DNA of 37,762 bases from assembly GCA_018396995.1 (NCBI GenBank), contig JAGTQB010000013.1:1-37762 (forward strand). Direction: 5' to 3'. Under the pieces are notes generated by a model. It saw only the letters and a program-made list of their open reading frames with translations, had not been told where the DNA came from and ran no database searches. Both the position numbers and the translations under genes were made by a program. The DNA comes from Candidatus Bathyarchaeota archaeon (GTDB lineage Archaea > Thermoproteota > Bathyarchaeia > Bathyarchaeales > DTEX01). Numbering within the stretch: the stretch's first letter is position 1; the number at the start of each line of letters is the position of its first letter. Positions 18,243 to 26,823 of this stretch are shown here, in pieces.

Positions 18243-18606
18243 CCCTAATACTCAAAACCCTTCTTAGGCATACTGGTGCAATAATTTCTACAAGGTTCTC
18301 TGGGTATCTAGGGGTCTCAGGTCTGACGACCGCCCCCTCCACTTTATACGCTATGAGCGCCTTATATAGCCTGCCGGGGAAATAATTTTCTCTGGAGAGC
18401 ACCATAAACCCGCCACACCTAAATATTTCTTTCAGAACTCTTGAGTCCCCATTGGACACAATTATATTTAGCGTTCCTGGGAAGGGGTCGAAATTAAGTG
18501 TTCTTTTAACGTATTCCCTAAACCATGGTAATGATGAAAATAATTTCCCCTCCCCCATCCCGCTGGAAACGAAGCCCTTTATAGTTAGACATTCTTTGCC
18601 ATTCAT
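18205..18606 (-). CDS. ribK: CTP-dependent riboflavin kinase (archaeal RibK)
   Basis: This archaea-specific enzyme makes FMN from riboflavin using CTP (the MJ0056 type). In its 133 residues the family features are visible: an opening GFVSSGMGEGKLF, the middle DPFPGTLNI nucleotide/riboflavin site, and the C-terminal ENLVEIIAPVCLR and DGDEIEV, matching the RibK C-terminal signature. It is preceded by GAGAGGAT next to its ATG. Its 3' end overlaps the DUF1028 gene. FMN would serve the flavoenzymes of this window, though no direct link is implied. No bacterial RibF-like features are seen. Confidence 0.9.
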   Translation of the reverse strand: MNGKECLTIKGFVSSGMGEGKLFSSLPWFREYVKRTLNFDPFPGTLNIIVSNGDSRVLKEIFRCGGFMVLSRENYFPGRLYKALIAYKVEGAVVRPETPRYPENLVEIIAPVCLRRVLSIRDGDEIEVKIFLR

Positions 18607-18705
18607 ATCCTCTCACAGGAGGCATCTTAGCTTAATATGGCATACAACCTTGTAAAGGTCCAAAAATTTATAGTTCTCGTGTTAATTTGAGTTGTTTTCC
18701 TAAAA

Positions 18706-19059
18706 TTATATTTCATGCTCAGGAGACGTTTTCCTGTAAGCCTCAGATATATGCTCATAGAGTTCCTTTATGTCTTCCGGTGTTCCCAACCCCAGCTTAG
18801 AATAGAGACACTTCACGATGGCCCTTTCAATGGTTTTTCCTCCTTCCCTACCGAGTATACTTCTAAGTGCCAGTGAAAACTCTCTGATCTTCTTAGGTAT
18901 TTCATGCTCTTCTATATTGTAGCGCTCTTTAATCAAATGTAGGAGTACGGCTTTAACTGTTTCACCCAAAAGATTTAATCCTTCATTTACAGCCTCAGCC
19001 AGTATCTTCTTAAACTTCTCATCTGCCTCGCCACCCCTATATCGTATTGTTTTATTCAT
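18706..19059 (-). CDS. NitrOD5-like small protein paired with the KaiC-like ATPase
   Basis: A 117-residue hydrophilic, helical protein. The span LAEAVNEGLNLLGETVKAVLLHLIK, then EIPKKIREFSLALRSILG and IERAIVKCLYSKLGL, resembles from memory the NitrOD5 output domain found in archaeal signalling proteins. Its role in the family is as a C-terminal output or regulatory domain; here it stands alone. It follows the KaiC-like gene by 12 bases, with GGAGG 6 bases before its ATG, so the two are probably co-expressed and may act together. The function is unknown. Confidence 0.7.
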   Translation of the reverse strand: MNKTIRYRGGEADEKFKKILAEAVNEGLNLLGETVKAVLLHLIKERYNIEEHEIPKKIREFSLALRSILGREGGKTIERAIVKCLYSKLGLGTPEDIKELYEHISEAYRKTSPEHEI

Positions 19060-19071
19060 GATTATCCTCCA

Positions 19072-20487
19072 TTATAAAATTGGTATCAGCTTGATCTCCG
19101 TCCCCTCTTCATCAACATGAAGATCAATGTTAAACAATGGTGTTCTGGGCTTTATGCCTTGAAGGAAAATTACGCCATTAATCTCCCTAACAATTAAATG
19201 AACGTCCGCTAGGGCGCTTAAATGTCCAGCTATAGCGCACTCCGACCTAATAATATTTAATCTTATATCCCCAAAGTTTCTTATATTCGCTAGATCCTCA
19301 CCTAGAACCTTCAACAACTCATCTTTTCCATAGAAATATTCTAATGTGTCGAAACTGAGAATAGAAAGAATAGGCTTATCCCTCTGTCTCCTATATTCTG
19401 AAATAATGTTCCACAGGTATGCTATATCTTCCTTCAATGATCTGCCCTCAAACAAAATTACGTTCGTTTTCGTTACTTCAGCGGCGGTAGGCTTTACGTC
19501 AACAACCTTAAAATTGTGCTCTAAAACGTCTTCTGGAACAAATGATTTAAGGGATTTAAAGATAACTTGCGCGCTTAAACCTTGAGGTGGGAGGATGACA
19601 ACGTAGCCCTCACCGTTTAAGACGTTAGAAACAATTACCCGTAATAAGCGCTCAATTGGTAATGTAACGTTTCTCTCAATCTCCAATAGATTGTAGCTTC
19701 CTCTCCTTAACATTGGACCAATAACCGTATCTAGATCGCGAATGCCTGACGAATAATAATCCTTGCCGTGTGGAACTATTTTAAATTTCTTTATGGGTTC
19801 CTTAAACCCGCCCATTAATAGTGGCCTGAAGATTTTGAAGCCATCCTTTAGTGTGAAGACCATGACTGGTTGCCGTATCTCCGTTCCTCGAGCCTTAATT
19901 ATCTTAAGACACCTTAGAAGTGTACCGTTAATCTCCTTTCTACAAAGGTGTATTATGCAGTCCGCTAGAAACTCCGCTGGCTCATAAACCTCTTCAGGGG
20001 CCTGCTTCTCGATTATCATTATTGTTGTACAACCAACATCTCTAACAATCTTGTTCAGGATTGCATGGCTCAGTATTCTAATATCTTGTGCTTTTTCTAT
20101 AACCTGGGAAATTGCCGAAAATGAATCTATGACGAGAGCTGTGGCCTTCATATTAGAAATCTCGCTTATTATCTCCTCAAAAATTACTGGGAGGCCAGCC
20201 TCCTTTAGAGTAACCATCTCAAGAAATTTAAACTTCCCTTCGAGCTCAAGATCCTCAAATTTTAAACCTAGTCTCCGCATATTCTCAATGAAACTCTTAC
20301 GACTCTCAACAAAACTGACGTACAATCCATTTCTATCAAACTTTTTAATGCAGCTGTAAATCCAGTTCGCCGCAAATATAGTTTTACCGGAGCCCGGGGA
20401 GCCGGTAATGGCTATAAGGCTCCCCGCTGGAAAGCCTCCCTCAAATACAAGATCAAGCACATCACTTCCAGTTGATATACGCTCCAT
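19072..20487 (-). CDS. KaiC-like RecA-superfamily ATPase with a degenerate second domain
   Basis: A 471-residue ATPase. The first half is a KaiC/RadA-like domain: GGFPAGSLIAITGSPGSGKT (Walker A about 27-34), a glycine-poor second strand, ALVIDSFSA (Walker B) and a KARGTEIR motif like that of KaiC-type signal ATPases. The second half starts again with a KaiC-like GIRDLDTVIG, but its Walker A is replaced by LEIERNVTLPIE, so this half likely no longer binds ATP. Start ATG has AAGGTGAT close before it. In archaea such proteins act in signalling or regulatory complexes. The downstream NitrOD5-like protein supports that reading. Partners and target are unknown. Confidence 0.88.
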   Translation of the reverse strand: MERISTGSDVLDLVFEGGFPAGSLIAITGSPGSGKTIFAANWIYSCIKKFDRNGLYVSFVESRKSFIENMRRLGLKFEDLELEGKFKFLEMVTLKEAGLPVIFEEIISEISNMKATALVIDSFSAISQVIEKAQDIRILSHAILNKIVRDVGCTTIMIIEKQAPEEVYEPAEFLADCIIHLCRKEINGTLLRCLKIIKARGTEIRQPVMVFTLKDGFKIFRPLLMGGFKEPIKKFKIVPHGKDYYSSGIRDLDTVIGPMLRRGSYNLLEIERNVTLPIERLLRVIVSNVLNGEGYVVILPPQGLSAQVIFKSLKSFVPEDVLEHNFKVVDVKPTAAEVTKTNVILFEGRSLKEDIAYLWNIISEYRRQRDKPILSILSFDTLEYFYGKDELLKVLGEDLANIRNFGDIRLNIIRSECAIAGHLSALADVHLIVREINGVIFLQGIKPRTPLFNIDLHVDEEGTEIKLIPIL

Positions 20488-20566
20488 TAAATCACCTTAA
20501 AAAGCCACAAATTAGATTACCTCAATAATATATGAGTTGACGCTCTATAAATACAATGTTATTTTC

Positions 20567-20938
20567 CTAAAATCTGTCCGCTTTTAATGTAGGATAATTG
20601 TTTTTCTTCTTTAAAGTTTTATTTGATTGTTGTATAGAAGTTAAATTATTGTTTGCGAACTCTATGGCAAAGGCTTCAAAAGTATTTAAGATAATCTTTC
20701 CCCTCTCAGTTATGAAGAATAACTTACGTCTTCCCACTATTCTCTGTTCTATAAGTTCCCTCTCCTCAAGGTTCTTTAGCACTTCACTAAGAGTTTTCCA
20801 AGAAAGGTTCGTGGCAAACATTATTCTGGTGGGCTTATTAATGCCTCTATTAATCGCCCTTAAAACATCAACATAAATCTCTAGTTTGCTTCTACGCACA
20901 TTCAAACTAAATATTTCTGTAAAATTTGTCTTAATCAT
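20567..20938 (-). CDS. winged-helix transcription regulator
   Basis: A 123-residue DNA-binding protein. The central part, RRSKLEIYVDVLRAI, then PTRIMFATNLSWKTLSEVLKNLEERELIEQ and ITERGKIILN, is a typical archaeal winged-helix domain (recognition helix about TLSEVLKNLEERE, wing RRKLFFITERG). The tail is polar and Lys/Asn-rich. The ATG at 20938 lies about 30 bases after the CTTTATAAAAG TATA candidate, fitting a leaderless message; the more usual family start would be at the GTG at 20899 (MRRSKLEI). It is divergent from the TrmB gene and flanked by repeated palindromes, so it is a candidate regulator of that intergenic region. Confidence 0.85.
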   Translation of the reverse strand: MIKTNFTEIFSLNVRRSKLEIYVDVLRAINRGINKPTRIMFATNLSWKTLSEVLKNLEERELIEQRIVGRRKLFFITERGKIILNTFEAFAIEFANNNLTSIQQSNKTLKKKNNYPTLKADRF

Positions 20939-20962
20939 GCTAATATTTTATTTCTGTAAAAA

Positions 20963-21061
20963 CTTTTATAAAGATATGTAACATTTGTATGTTAATTAGT
21001 ATATGCATAGCGCTCACTAAGGATTAAACATTACCCAACTTATAAAATATGTAACATTTGT
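20963..21061. promoter_or_regulatory. divergent promoters with two copies of a palindromic operator candidate
   Basis: ATATGTAACATTTGT occurs identically at 20974-20988 and 21047-21061. Each contains the perfect palindrome ATGT-A-ACAT (20976-20984 and 21049-21057). The first copy abuts, on its upstream side, the TATA candidate CTTTATAAAAG (20963-20973, minus strand) of the winged-helix gene. The second copy starts at the end of the TATA candidate CTTATAAAAT (21039-21048) of the TrmB gene. A related TCTGTAAAATTTGTC is inside the winged-helix coding region at about 20916-20930. The positions fit binding that blocks transcription from both promoters, by one of the two flanking regulators. Confidence 0.65.
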
Positions 21062-21090
21062 CTATTCACATTGATACAGGAAGGTTAGTA

Positions 21091-22764
21091 ATGTCCGTTA
21101 AAGACCTCATGAATATGCTTCAGTTCTTTGGCTTGACGAGATTGCAGGCTCAAATTTTCATCCATTTAATTAGAGTGGGGGCAAGTAGCGTTAGTGTCAT
21201 ATCAAGTGCTTTAAAAACTAATCGTATGAGCATTTACCGCAATCTCAAAAAGTTGCAGAATATGGGTCTCGTAGATGTTTTGCCTGGTAGACCTCTAAAG
21301 TTCTCGGCGGTACCAGCTGCGTTTGCTCTTAACGTATTGTTATCAGCTGCCAAGAATAGGGTTTTAGAGATGGAAAACATGTATACCAAGATTTTAGATG
21401 AGTTCTCTAAGCTCTCCGCCCAGCACCAAGAGTATACGGTTGAAACAAAGTTTAGGTTTCATTGTGGAAGGAAAAATGTATATAGTGTTATGATGCAAAT
21501 GCTGGGGGATAGCCAGCGAGAAGCCTGCTTATTAACAACACCAGTTGATTTAGTACGCCTAGCACTTTCTGGTTTCATTAATATATTGAGGAGATTAAAT
21601 GGTAGAGGTGTAAAAGTTAAGATACTTACGAACATCACTGATAGGAGATTGGCTTCATGGTTAAGGGATTATATGAAATATGCTGTAGTAAGACATTCTG
21701 ATATAAATATAGTAACCCGTTTTCTCATAGTTGATGATAAGGCAGCGTTCACATCCCTCTCAAATGATGATTCAATGAAGCTAGAGAGTGAAGGCGATTC
21801 AGGATTTTGGACGGATTCACCCCACTATATACAATCTATAAAAGCGTTCTTTGAAGCTATTTGGTGCATGGCTCAGGATGCCTCGGTGGTTCTTTGGCGC
21901 TTAGAGACAGGAAAACCAATGGAGAAGACCGTGGTCTTTAGTGATGCTGAGAATTATCAAATGTATCTTATTGAGATGATAAATAGGGCGAAGAGAGAAG
22001 TCTTAATCTGCGTTTCGCATTTAGAAGAACTGTTAACAATAAATGAGCTTATAGAGACTTTGGAGGACGCATATGCGCGTGGGGTAAATTTGAAGGTATT
22101 GGCTAGCGTAAATGGAGAAACAAGTGACCTAAAGATGCTATCAGAAATTGCGGAGGTTAGGCATATAGATGCCAAACATACTAGCATAGACTTTATTATA
22201 ACGGATGCTGGTGAGTGTCTACTCTGGTTTCCAATAAGCTCCATGGACAATAATAGGTTCCAGATGATATATTTATGGTCTAACTCCGCAATTTTTTCAG
22301 CATTATTAAGCAAGCTTTTCATGGACTTATGGTTTAAGTCCCTTAACCTCTCAATAAGACTTACAGAGATACTATTTGAGAGGGCTATAGGAGAGCTCTT
22401 TGATGTCTTGAGCCCCATGGTTACTGAGAAAGGATGGCTTCCGGAGATGCCCGCAACGATAAGAGGTAAATCTGGGCTAAATCAAAATTTTGACTTGGCT
22501 TTAAGTATAAAAGATCCTGTAAGGAGTCTTGTTGTGGGAGACTTTCTACGGGAGAGAGACGGCATAAAGATGGCGCTCATATCCCTTTATGTAAAGGCTA
22601 TTGATGTTGGGGCAACTGAAAGTTTTCTAATTATACCAAGCAGCAGATGGTTAAGCTTAGAGGAATATGAGATGGCTAAAGCATACAATATAGAGCTGAT
22701 AGAGGGGCTGAAGGCTGAGGAGATATGCCGAAAGATAATTGAGAAAATAAGTGGTGGAGCTTAA
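21091..22764 (+). CDS. large TrmB-family transcription regulator with tandem effector domains
   Basis: A 557-residue protein that starts with a TrmB-type winged helix (about 1-90: FGLTRLQAQIFIHLI, then ALKTNRMSIYRNLKKLQNMGLV). Two copies of a phospholipase-D-like sensor domain follow (about 120-260 and 285-430, compare VKVKILTNI and LKVLASVN). A third region of about 120 residues at the end is unassigned. TrmB proteins sense sugars or other ligands and regulate transporter genes; single-domain versions are about 240-360 residues, so this one has been enlarged by duplication. The ATG at 21091 has GGAAGG 6 bases upstream; the frame is open from TTG 21058. An ABC transporter follows downstream, suggesting that this regulates it. 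No catalytic HKD motif is seen. Confidence 0.85.
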   Translation: MSVKDLMNMLQFFGLTRLQAQIFIHLIRVGASSVSVISSALKTNRMSIYRNLKKLQNMGLVDVLPGRPLKFSAVPAAFALNVLLSAAKNRVLEMENMYTKILDEFSKLSAQHQEYTVETKFRFHCGRKNVYSVMMQMLGDSQREACLLTTPVDLVRLALSGFINILRRLNGRGVKVKILTNITDRRLASWLRDYMKYAVVRHSDINIVTRFLIVDDKAAFTSLSNDDSMKLESEGDSGFWTDSPHYIQSIKAFFEAIWCMAQDASVVLWRLETGKPMEKTVVFSDAENYQMYLIEMINRAKREVLICVSHLEELLTINELIETLEDAYARGVNLKVLASVNGETSDLKMLSEIAEVRHIDAKHTSIDFIITDAGECLLWFPISSMDNNRFQMIYLWSNSAIFSALLSKLFMDLWFKSLNLSIRLTEILFERAIGELFDVLSPMVTEKGWLPEMPATIRGKSGLNQNFDLALSIKDPVRSLVVGDFLRERDGIKMALISLYVKAIDVGATESFLIIPSSRWLSLEEYEMAKAYNIELIEGLKAEEICRKIIEKISGGA

Positions 22765-22870
22765 GAACCATTTGATGCAGGTCCCCTGGTCAAAATAAAA
22801 GCATATAATTTCTTAAAACAAAGCTACTTTAAAATAAGTCAAAGTATAATTTCCTAGAAGAGATGTTCAA

Positions 22871-24556
22871 TTGAGAGGTATGTCGGAGAGTAGAAGCATC
22901 GGTCTAGTGATTAAAAAACTCGATGAGTTTTCGTCTAATAGATTGATGAAACTCTTCCTTTACGCTTCCTCATTAATTTTCTTCTTTGCATTAGTCCTAC
23001 TCCCACCACTCATAGGCATTATCGAGAACATTAGTTACATCAACACAATTATCTACGAACAAAGCTTATTGAGTAGAGCGAACTCAGCAATACTTCAATC
23101 CTTTATTATGGCTTTCCTTGTTTCAATCTTAGATTTGGTGGCAGCTCTGCCTTTAGCATGGTTTATAGCGAGATCAAAGAGTAAAGTGGCACACCTCATA
23201 GATACTCTTGTAGATATTCCATTCCTAATGCCAACCGCTGCATTGGGCTACTCAATACTTCTCTTTTGGAGTGATAAGTATGGTCTTTCATCACTCCTTG
23301 GAGTAAAATCACTTATTCCGCCCGGCTTCTTCTTAGTCCTTCTACTTCACTTTGTCTTCTCATACCCTGTAATAGTTAGGGTTATGGTTGGAGAGCTACT
23401 CAACTATAGGGAGATTTATGAGGTTGCTGCTAGAACCTTAGGTGCGCGCCCATGGACGGCTGTCAGAACAGTAACATTACCGCTACTTAAGCCCGGCATA
23501 ATAACCTCATTCCTACTATCATTAGCCCGCTCCCTCTCAGAGACCGGGGCGACAGTAATGGTCGCTGGCTCATGGGAGAACGGCCCCGTCTTCCTCTTTA
23601 ACCTCATAGAGATGAGTGAAGCTGAGGTTCCAAGCATACTTAAAAATGGAATGCTAGTATATGTGAGTTCATTTTTGATAGCGTCTTCGATAGCGGTGTT
23701 CTTCCTGATAAGTCTCTTAGCTCCTACAATAAGGCTCCCAATTAGGCGTGTCTTTCCCTCTCTTGAGGGGAAAATGAGCTCCCTAAAAGCAGTTAAACTT
23801 CGTGACTCCTTCTCCCTATTAATACTCTTCTTAATTGTTATTATTCCATCAATTTTTATTGCCTTTCCAATGTTCGAATCTATTCTCGGCGGAGCGCTAG
23901 GCTCCGCCTTCTCTCCCTTCGGCCCTTGGAAAGATTATTGGCGTGGCATGTTAATCTCTTATGGAGTAAGTTTGCTTGCAACTTTATTGAACATGGTTTT
24001 TGGGCTGCCGATGGCTGTAATCATCGCTAGGAGAAAGCTAGGTAGGGTGTCCACGATTCTAAAAGCCATAATTAATATACCAATAATAGTTCCATCAATT
24101 GCTCTTGGAGTATCCTTAAGACTTTTTTGGGGGAAATATGCTTCCATACCTGATTTTTGGACACTCTTATCATCCCACATAACCATAACATACACGTATT
24201 TTGTTGCGTCAATGGCTGCGGCGATAGAAAGCGTGCCTCAGGAACTTGAGGATGTTGCTAGCACGCTGGGTGCTAGGCCATTCTCAGTATTTTGTAGGAT
24301 AATATTTCCACTCACTAGATATTCAATGTTCTCAGGGGCCATCCTGGTCTTTACAAGAGCCTTGGCCGAGACGGGAGCCGCTAAAGCCGTTGCAAAGTCG
24401 CGGGAATTCTGGACCCTCCCAGTACTGCTCGTTAACTGGATTAAGGATGAAAATGTACCGATTACCCAGAAGGCTCTCGGAGCAGGGATTTACATGGTCT
24501 CCTCTTTCATATTCCTCTTGGCTCTAAGACTATTTTTCATGAAAAGGAAGGAGTGA
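22871..24556 (+). CDS. ABC transporter permease, fused double-domain type
   Basis: A 561-residue integral membrane protein with about 12 hydrophobic segments, made of two repeats of a binding-protein-dependent permease. The two EAA loops, EVAARTLGARPWTAVRTVTLPL and EDVASTLGARPFSVFCRIIFPL, both dock an ATPase, so one chain makes the whole channel. Fused permeases of this shape import iron(III), thiamine or similar (FbpB/ThiP type); the following SLSETGATVMVAG-like segment also recalls molybdate/tungstate permeases, so the substrate is open. The frame starts at TTG 22871, where a TATA-like AGTATAATTT is about 27 bases upstream; an ATG at 22880 (MSESRS) is the alternative. No substrate-binding protein gene lies in the operon. 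The ATPase gene follows by 3 bases. Confidence 0.93.
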   Translation: MRGMSESRSIGLVIKKLDEFSSNRLMKLFLYASSLIFFFALVLLPPLIGIIENISYINTIIYEQSLLSRANSAILQSFIMAFLVSILDLVAALPLAWFIARSKSKVAHLIDTLVDIPFLMPTAALGYSILLFWSDKYGLSSLLGVKSLIPPGFFLVLLLHFVFSYPVIVRVMVGELLNYREIYEVAARTLGARPWTAVRTVTLPLLKPGIITSFLLSLARSLSETGATVMVAGSWENGPVFLFNLIEMSEAEVPSILKNGMLVYVSSFLIASSIAVFFLISLLAPTIRLPIRRVFPSLEGKMSSLKAVKLRDSFSLLILFLIVIIPSIFIAFPMFESILGGALGSAFSPFGPWKDYWRGMLISYGVSLLATLLNMVFGLPMAVIIARRKLGRVSTILKAIINIPIIVPSIALGVSLRLFWGKYASIPDFWTLLSSHITITYTYFVASMAAAIESVPQELEDVASTLGARPFSVFCRIIFPLTRYSMFSGAILVFTRALAETGAAKAVAKSREFWTLPVLLVNWIKDENVPITQKALGAGIYMVSSFIFLLALRLFFMKRKE

Positions 24557-24559
24557 GTT

Positions 24560-25672
24560 ATGCCGACCATAAAACTGGTGAATGTAACTAAAAAGTACGG
24601 TAACATTACGGCAATTAAAAATTTGAGCTTGACTATTGAGGATGGAGAATACCTATGTATATTGGGGCCAACTGGAAGCGGTAAGACAACGTTGCTTAAA
24701 CTTGTCGCTGGAATAGTTAAGCCAGATAAAGGAGAAATCTACATTGATGATAAACTCGTTAATAATATGCCAGCGTACGAGAGGAATGTTGCCTATCTCC
24801 CCCAATATTACGCCTTGTTCCCCCATCTAACAGTCCTTGAAAATGTTGCCTTCGGCCCTCTCTCAAAGGGTTTAAGTGTTGAAGAGGCGCGAAGAATCTC
24901 TATGCAAATGCTTGAGATGACGAGGCTTGCATGGAGGGCGAACTCTTTTCCACATGAGTTGAGTGGAGGCATGCAGCAGCGCCTAGCTCTCGCAAGAGCT
25001 CTTGCGTCTGGAGCTAAAATCCTGCTATTAGATGAACCGCTTGGGGCGTTAGACGCTAGGCTGAGAGTTGAGCTAAGATATAAGCTCAGAAAGCTAGCAA
25101 AGGAGAACAATTTAACAACTATTCACGTGACGCATGACCAGGAGGAAGCCATGATCGTTGCTGATAGGATAGTTGTGTTGAGGAATGGAGAGATCCAGCA
25201 GGTGGGCTCTCCACTAGAGGTTTATAATGATCCAAAGAATATATTTGTCGCGCACTTCATTGGCGGAGCAAATTTCTTTGAGGGCTTTGTAGCAGATGTT
25301 GACAGGTATGGCTCTTGGATCCAGCTGAGAAACAACTTTCTTTTACGCATTAATGACCCAAATAGATCCGTCGGCGAAAGGGTTATTGTGATGGTTAGGG
25401 AGGAAAAGAGTAAAATTTTAAAGGCTAAGAAAAAGAGGGAGGAGATAAACGTCTTTCCCGGAACAATCGTGAATACTAGTTTTCTTGGAGACTTCATTTC
25501 CTACACAATATCATTAGATAATGGCGATAAGGCTAACTCTAAGGTCCCATTGGCAAAAGCCATCGGAAAGTTCAAGGTTGGTGAAAGAGTTTATCTATAC
25601 ATTGAACCCGAGGATGTGAAAGTGTATCCATACCCACCGCATGGTCTCTATAAAGAGATAGAGGTGATATAA
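24560..25672 (+). CDS. ABC transporter ATPase, first of two, with C-terminal TOBE-like domain
   Basis: This 370-residue ATPase powers the fused permease encoded just upstream. Nucleotide-binding features: Walker A GPTGSGKTT (about 34-42), Q-loop LPQYY, signature LSGGMQQ, Walker B ILLLDEPLGALD, and the H-loop VTHDQEEAM. After about residue 240 a TOBE-type beta domain follows, as in ATPases for anions, iron and sugars that can bind regulatory ligands. The ATG lies 3 bases after the permease stop with GGAAGGAG before it. It is about the same length as the second ATPase and very similar from the first residue. Confidence 0.95.
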   Translation: MPTIKLVNVTKKYGNITAIKNLSLTIEDGEYLCILGPTGSGKTTLLKLVAGIVKPDKGEIYIDDKLVNNMPAYERNVAYLPQYYALFPHLTVLENVAFGPLSKGLSVEEARRISMQMLEMTRLAWRANSFPHELSGGMQQRLALARALASGAKILLLDEPLGALDARLRVELRYKLRKLAKENNLTTIHVTHDQEEAMIVADRIVVLRNGEIQQVGSPLEVYNDPKNIFVAHFIGGANFFEGFVADVDRYGSWIQLRNNFLLRINDPNRSVGERVIVMVREEKSKILKAKKKREEINVFPGTIVNTSFLGDFISYTISLDNGDKANSKVPLAKAIGKFKVGERVYLYIEPEDVKVYPYPPHGLYKEIEVI

Positions 25673-25673
25673 T

Positions 25674-26774
25674 ATTCCATCGGTCCGCCTGGTCAATATA
25701 ACGAAGAAATATAATAATGTGGTTGCGTTAAATAATGTTAGTCTCGAAATCAATGATAAGGAGTATCTTTGTATAATAGGACCGAGCGGCTGTGGTAAGA
25801 CAACCCTCATAAAATGTATAGCTGGAATTGTTGACCCGGATGAGGGAGAGATTTATGTAGACAATAAATTAGTAAATAACCTTCCAATAGAAGATAGAAA
25901 TACGGGATACGTTTTCCAGGAAATAGCTCTCTTCCCTCACATGAACGTGTATGATAACCTTTGTTACGGTCCATTTGTCAAGGGCTACAAGATCTCTAGC
26001 GTCAGAAGCCTGATTGAGGAGATGCTTCACATGATGGAGCTATATGAAAGAGTTAAGAATTACCCGGATGAGCTTAGTGGCGGGGCGCGGCAGAAGGTTG
26101 CCGTTGCTAGAGCCTTAGTCTCCGGCTCGCAGCTACTATTGCTTGATGAACCTCTCGGTGCTCTTGATACCAAAGTTAGGAGTCTTTTGAGGTATGAGCT
26201 CAGGAGACTTGTTAAAGATCTTGGCTTAACGGCAATCCATGTGACGCATGATCAGGAGGAGGCTATGTCTATTGCCGATAGAATAGCTGTCATGAGGTCT
26301 GGTAGAATAATTGAGGTCGGCACACCGCTAGACCTTTACCTCAACCCCAAAAATCTTTTTACAGCATACTTTGTTGGGGAAGCAAACTTCCTTGAGGGTG
26401 AGGTAATTGGTGAAGGAGACGATTACACTAAAATAGACGTTAATGGATATGTCCTCTATAGCGCACGTAAAGTTAACTTTGACTCTAAGAGGGTTGTTGT
26501 GGCTATAAGGCCTGAGTTTATTGAGATGAGTAAAAAGACTATCCACAGGGAGGCGCTGAAAGGAGTTATTGAAAATAAATCTTTTCTTGGCAGCTCGTTT
26601 CGATTTGAGGTCTCAGTAGAGAATAGCTTTGTAGTCTCTGTAAAGACGCAGTTTTCTACAAAAGCCCTTAAATTTGATGTTGGTGAACGTGTAAGTATAT
26701 TTCTGCCCCCAAAGTTTCTTCTCCTTTATCCCTACCCTGAGGAAGGATTAGAGAAAGCCATATCTATTGAATGA
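25674..26774 (+). CDS. ABC transporter ATPase, second of two, apparent ATT start
   Basis: The companion ATPase: Walker A GPSGCGKTT, Q-loop FQEIALF, signature LSGGARQK, Walker B LLLLDEPLGALD and VTHDQEEAM, with a TOBE-like C-terminus. The frame has no ATG, GTG or TTG before GTG 25719, which would cut off the first strand of the fold. The codons before it, from ATT at 25674, give I-P-S-V-R-L-V-N-I-T-K-K-Y, matching the first ATPase's M-P-T-I-K-L-V-N-V-T-K-K-Y residue for residue. The strong GAGGTGAT at 25661-25668 stands 5 bases before this ATT. So translation very likely begins with AUU, giving 366 residues (370 in the paralog). A sequencing error for ATG is the alternative. Only one base separates it from the upstream stop. 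Confidence 0.9.
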   Translation: MPSVRLVNITKKYNNVVALNNVSLEINDKEYLCIIGPSGCGKTTLIKCIAGIVDPDEGEIYVDNKLVNNLPIEDRNTGYVFQEIALFPHMNVYDNLCYGPFVKGYKISSVRSLIEEMLHMMELYERVKNYPDELSGGARQKVAVARALVSGSQLLLLDEPLGALDTKVRSLLRYELRRLVKDLGLTAIHVTHDQEEAMSIADRIAVMRSGRIIEVGTPLDLYLNPKNLFTAYFVGEANFLEGEVIGEGDDYTKIDVNGYVLYSARKVNFDSKRVVVAIRPEFIEMSKKTIHREALKGVIENKSFLGSSFRFEVSVENSFVVSVKTQFSTKALKFDVGERVSIFLPPKFLLLYPYPEEGLEKAISIE

Positions 26775-26794
26775 GTAGAACGGTGGAGAAAAGC

Positions 26795-26807
26795 TAAAAT
26801 ATATTTG
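26795..26807 (+). promoter_or_regulatory. TATA box candidate for the DUF47 gene
   Basis: TAAAATATATTTG is centred about 23 bases before the ATG at 26824, and no ribosome-binding site is visible between, so the message is likely leaderless or nearly so. It puts the DUF47 gene under its own promoter. Confidence 0.55.
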
Positions 26808-26823
26808 TTGGGGACAAACATAT

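Noticed and set aside
25719-25721. GTG as start of the second ABC ATPase
   Set aside because: It would drop about 15 residues that match the paralogous ATPase; the ATT with a perfect ribosome site fits better.
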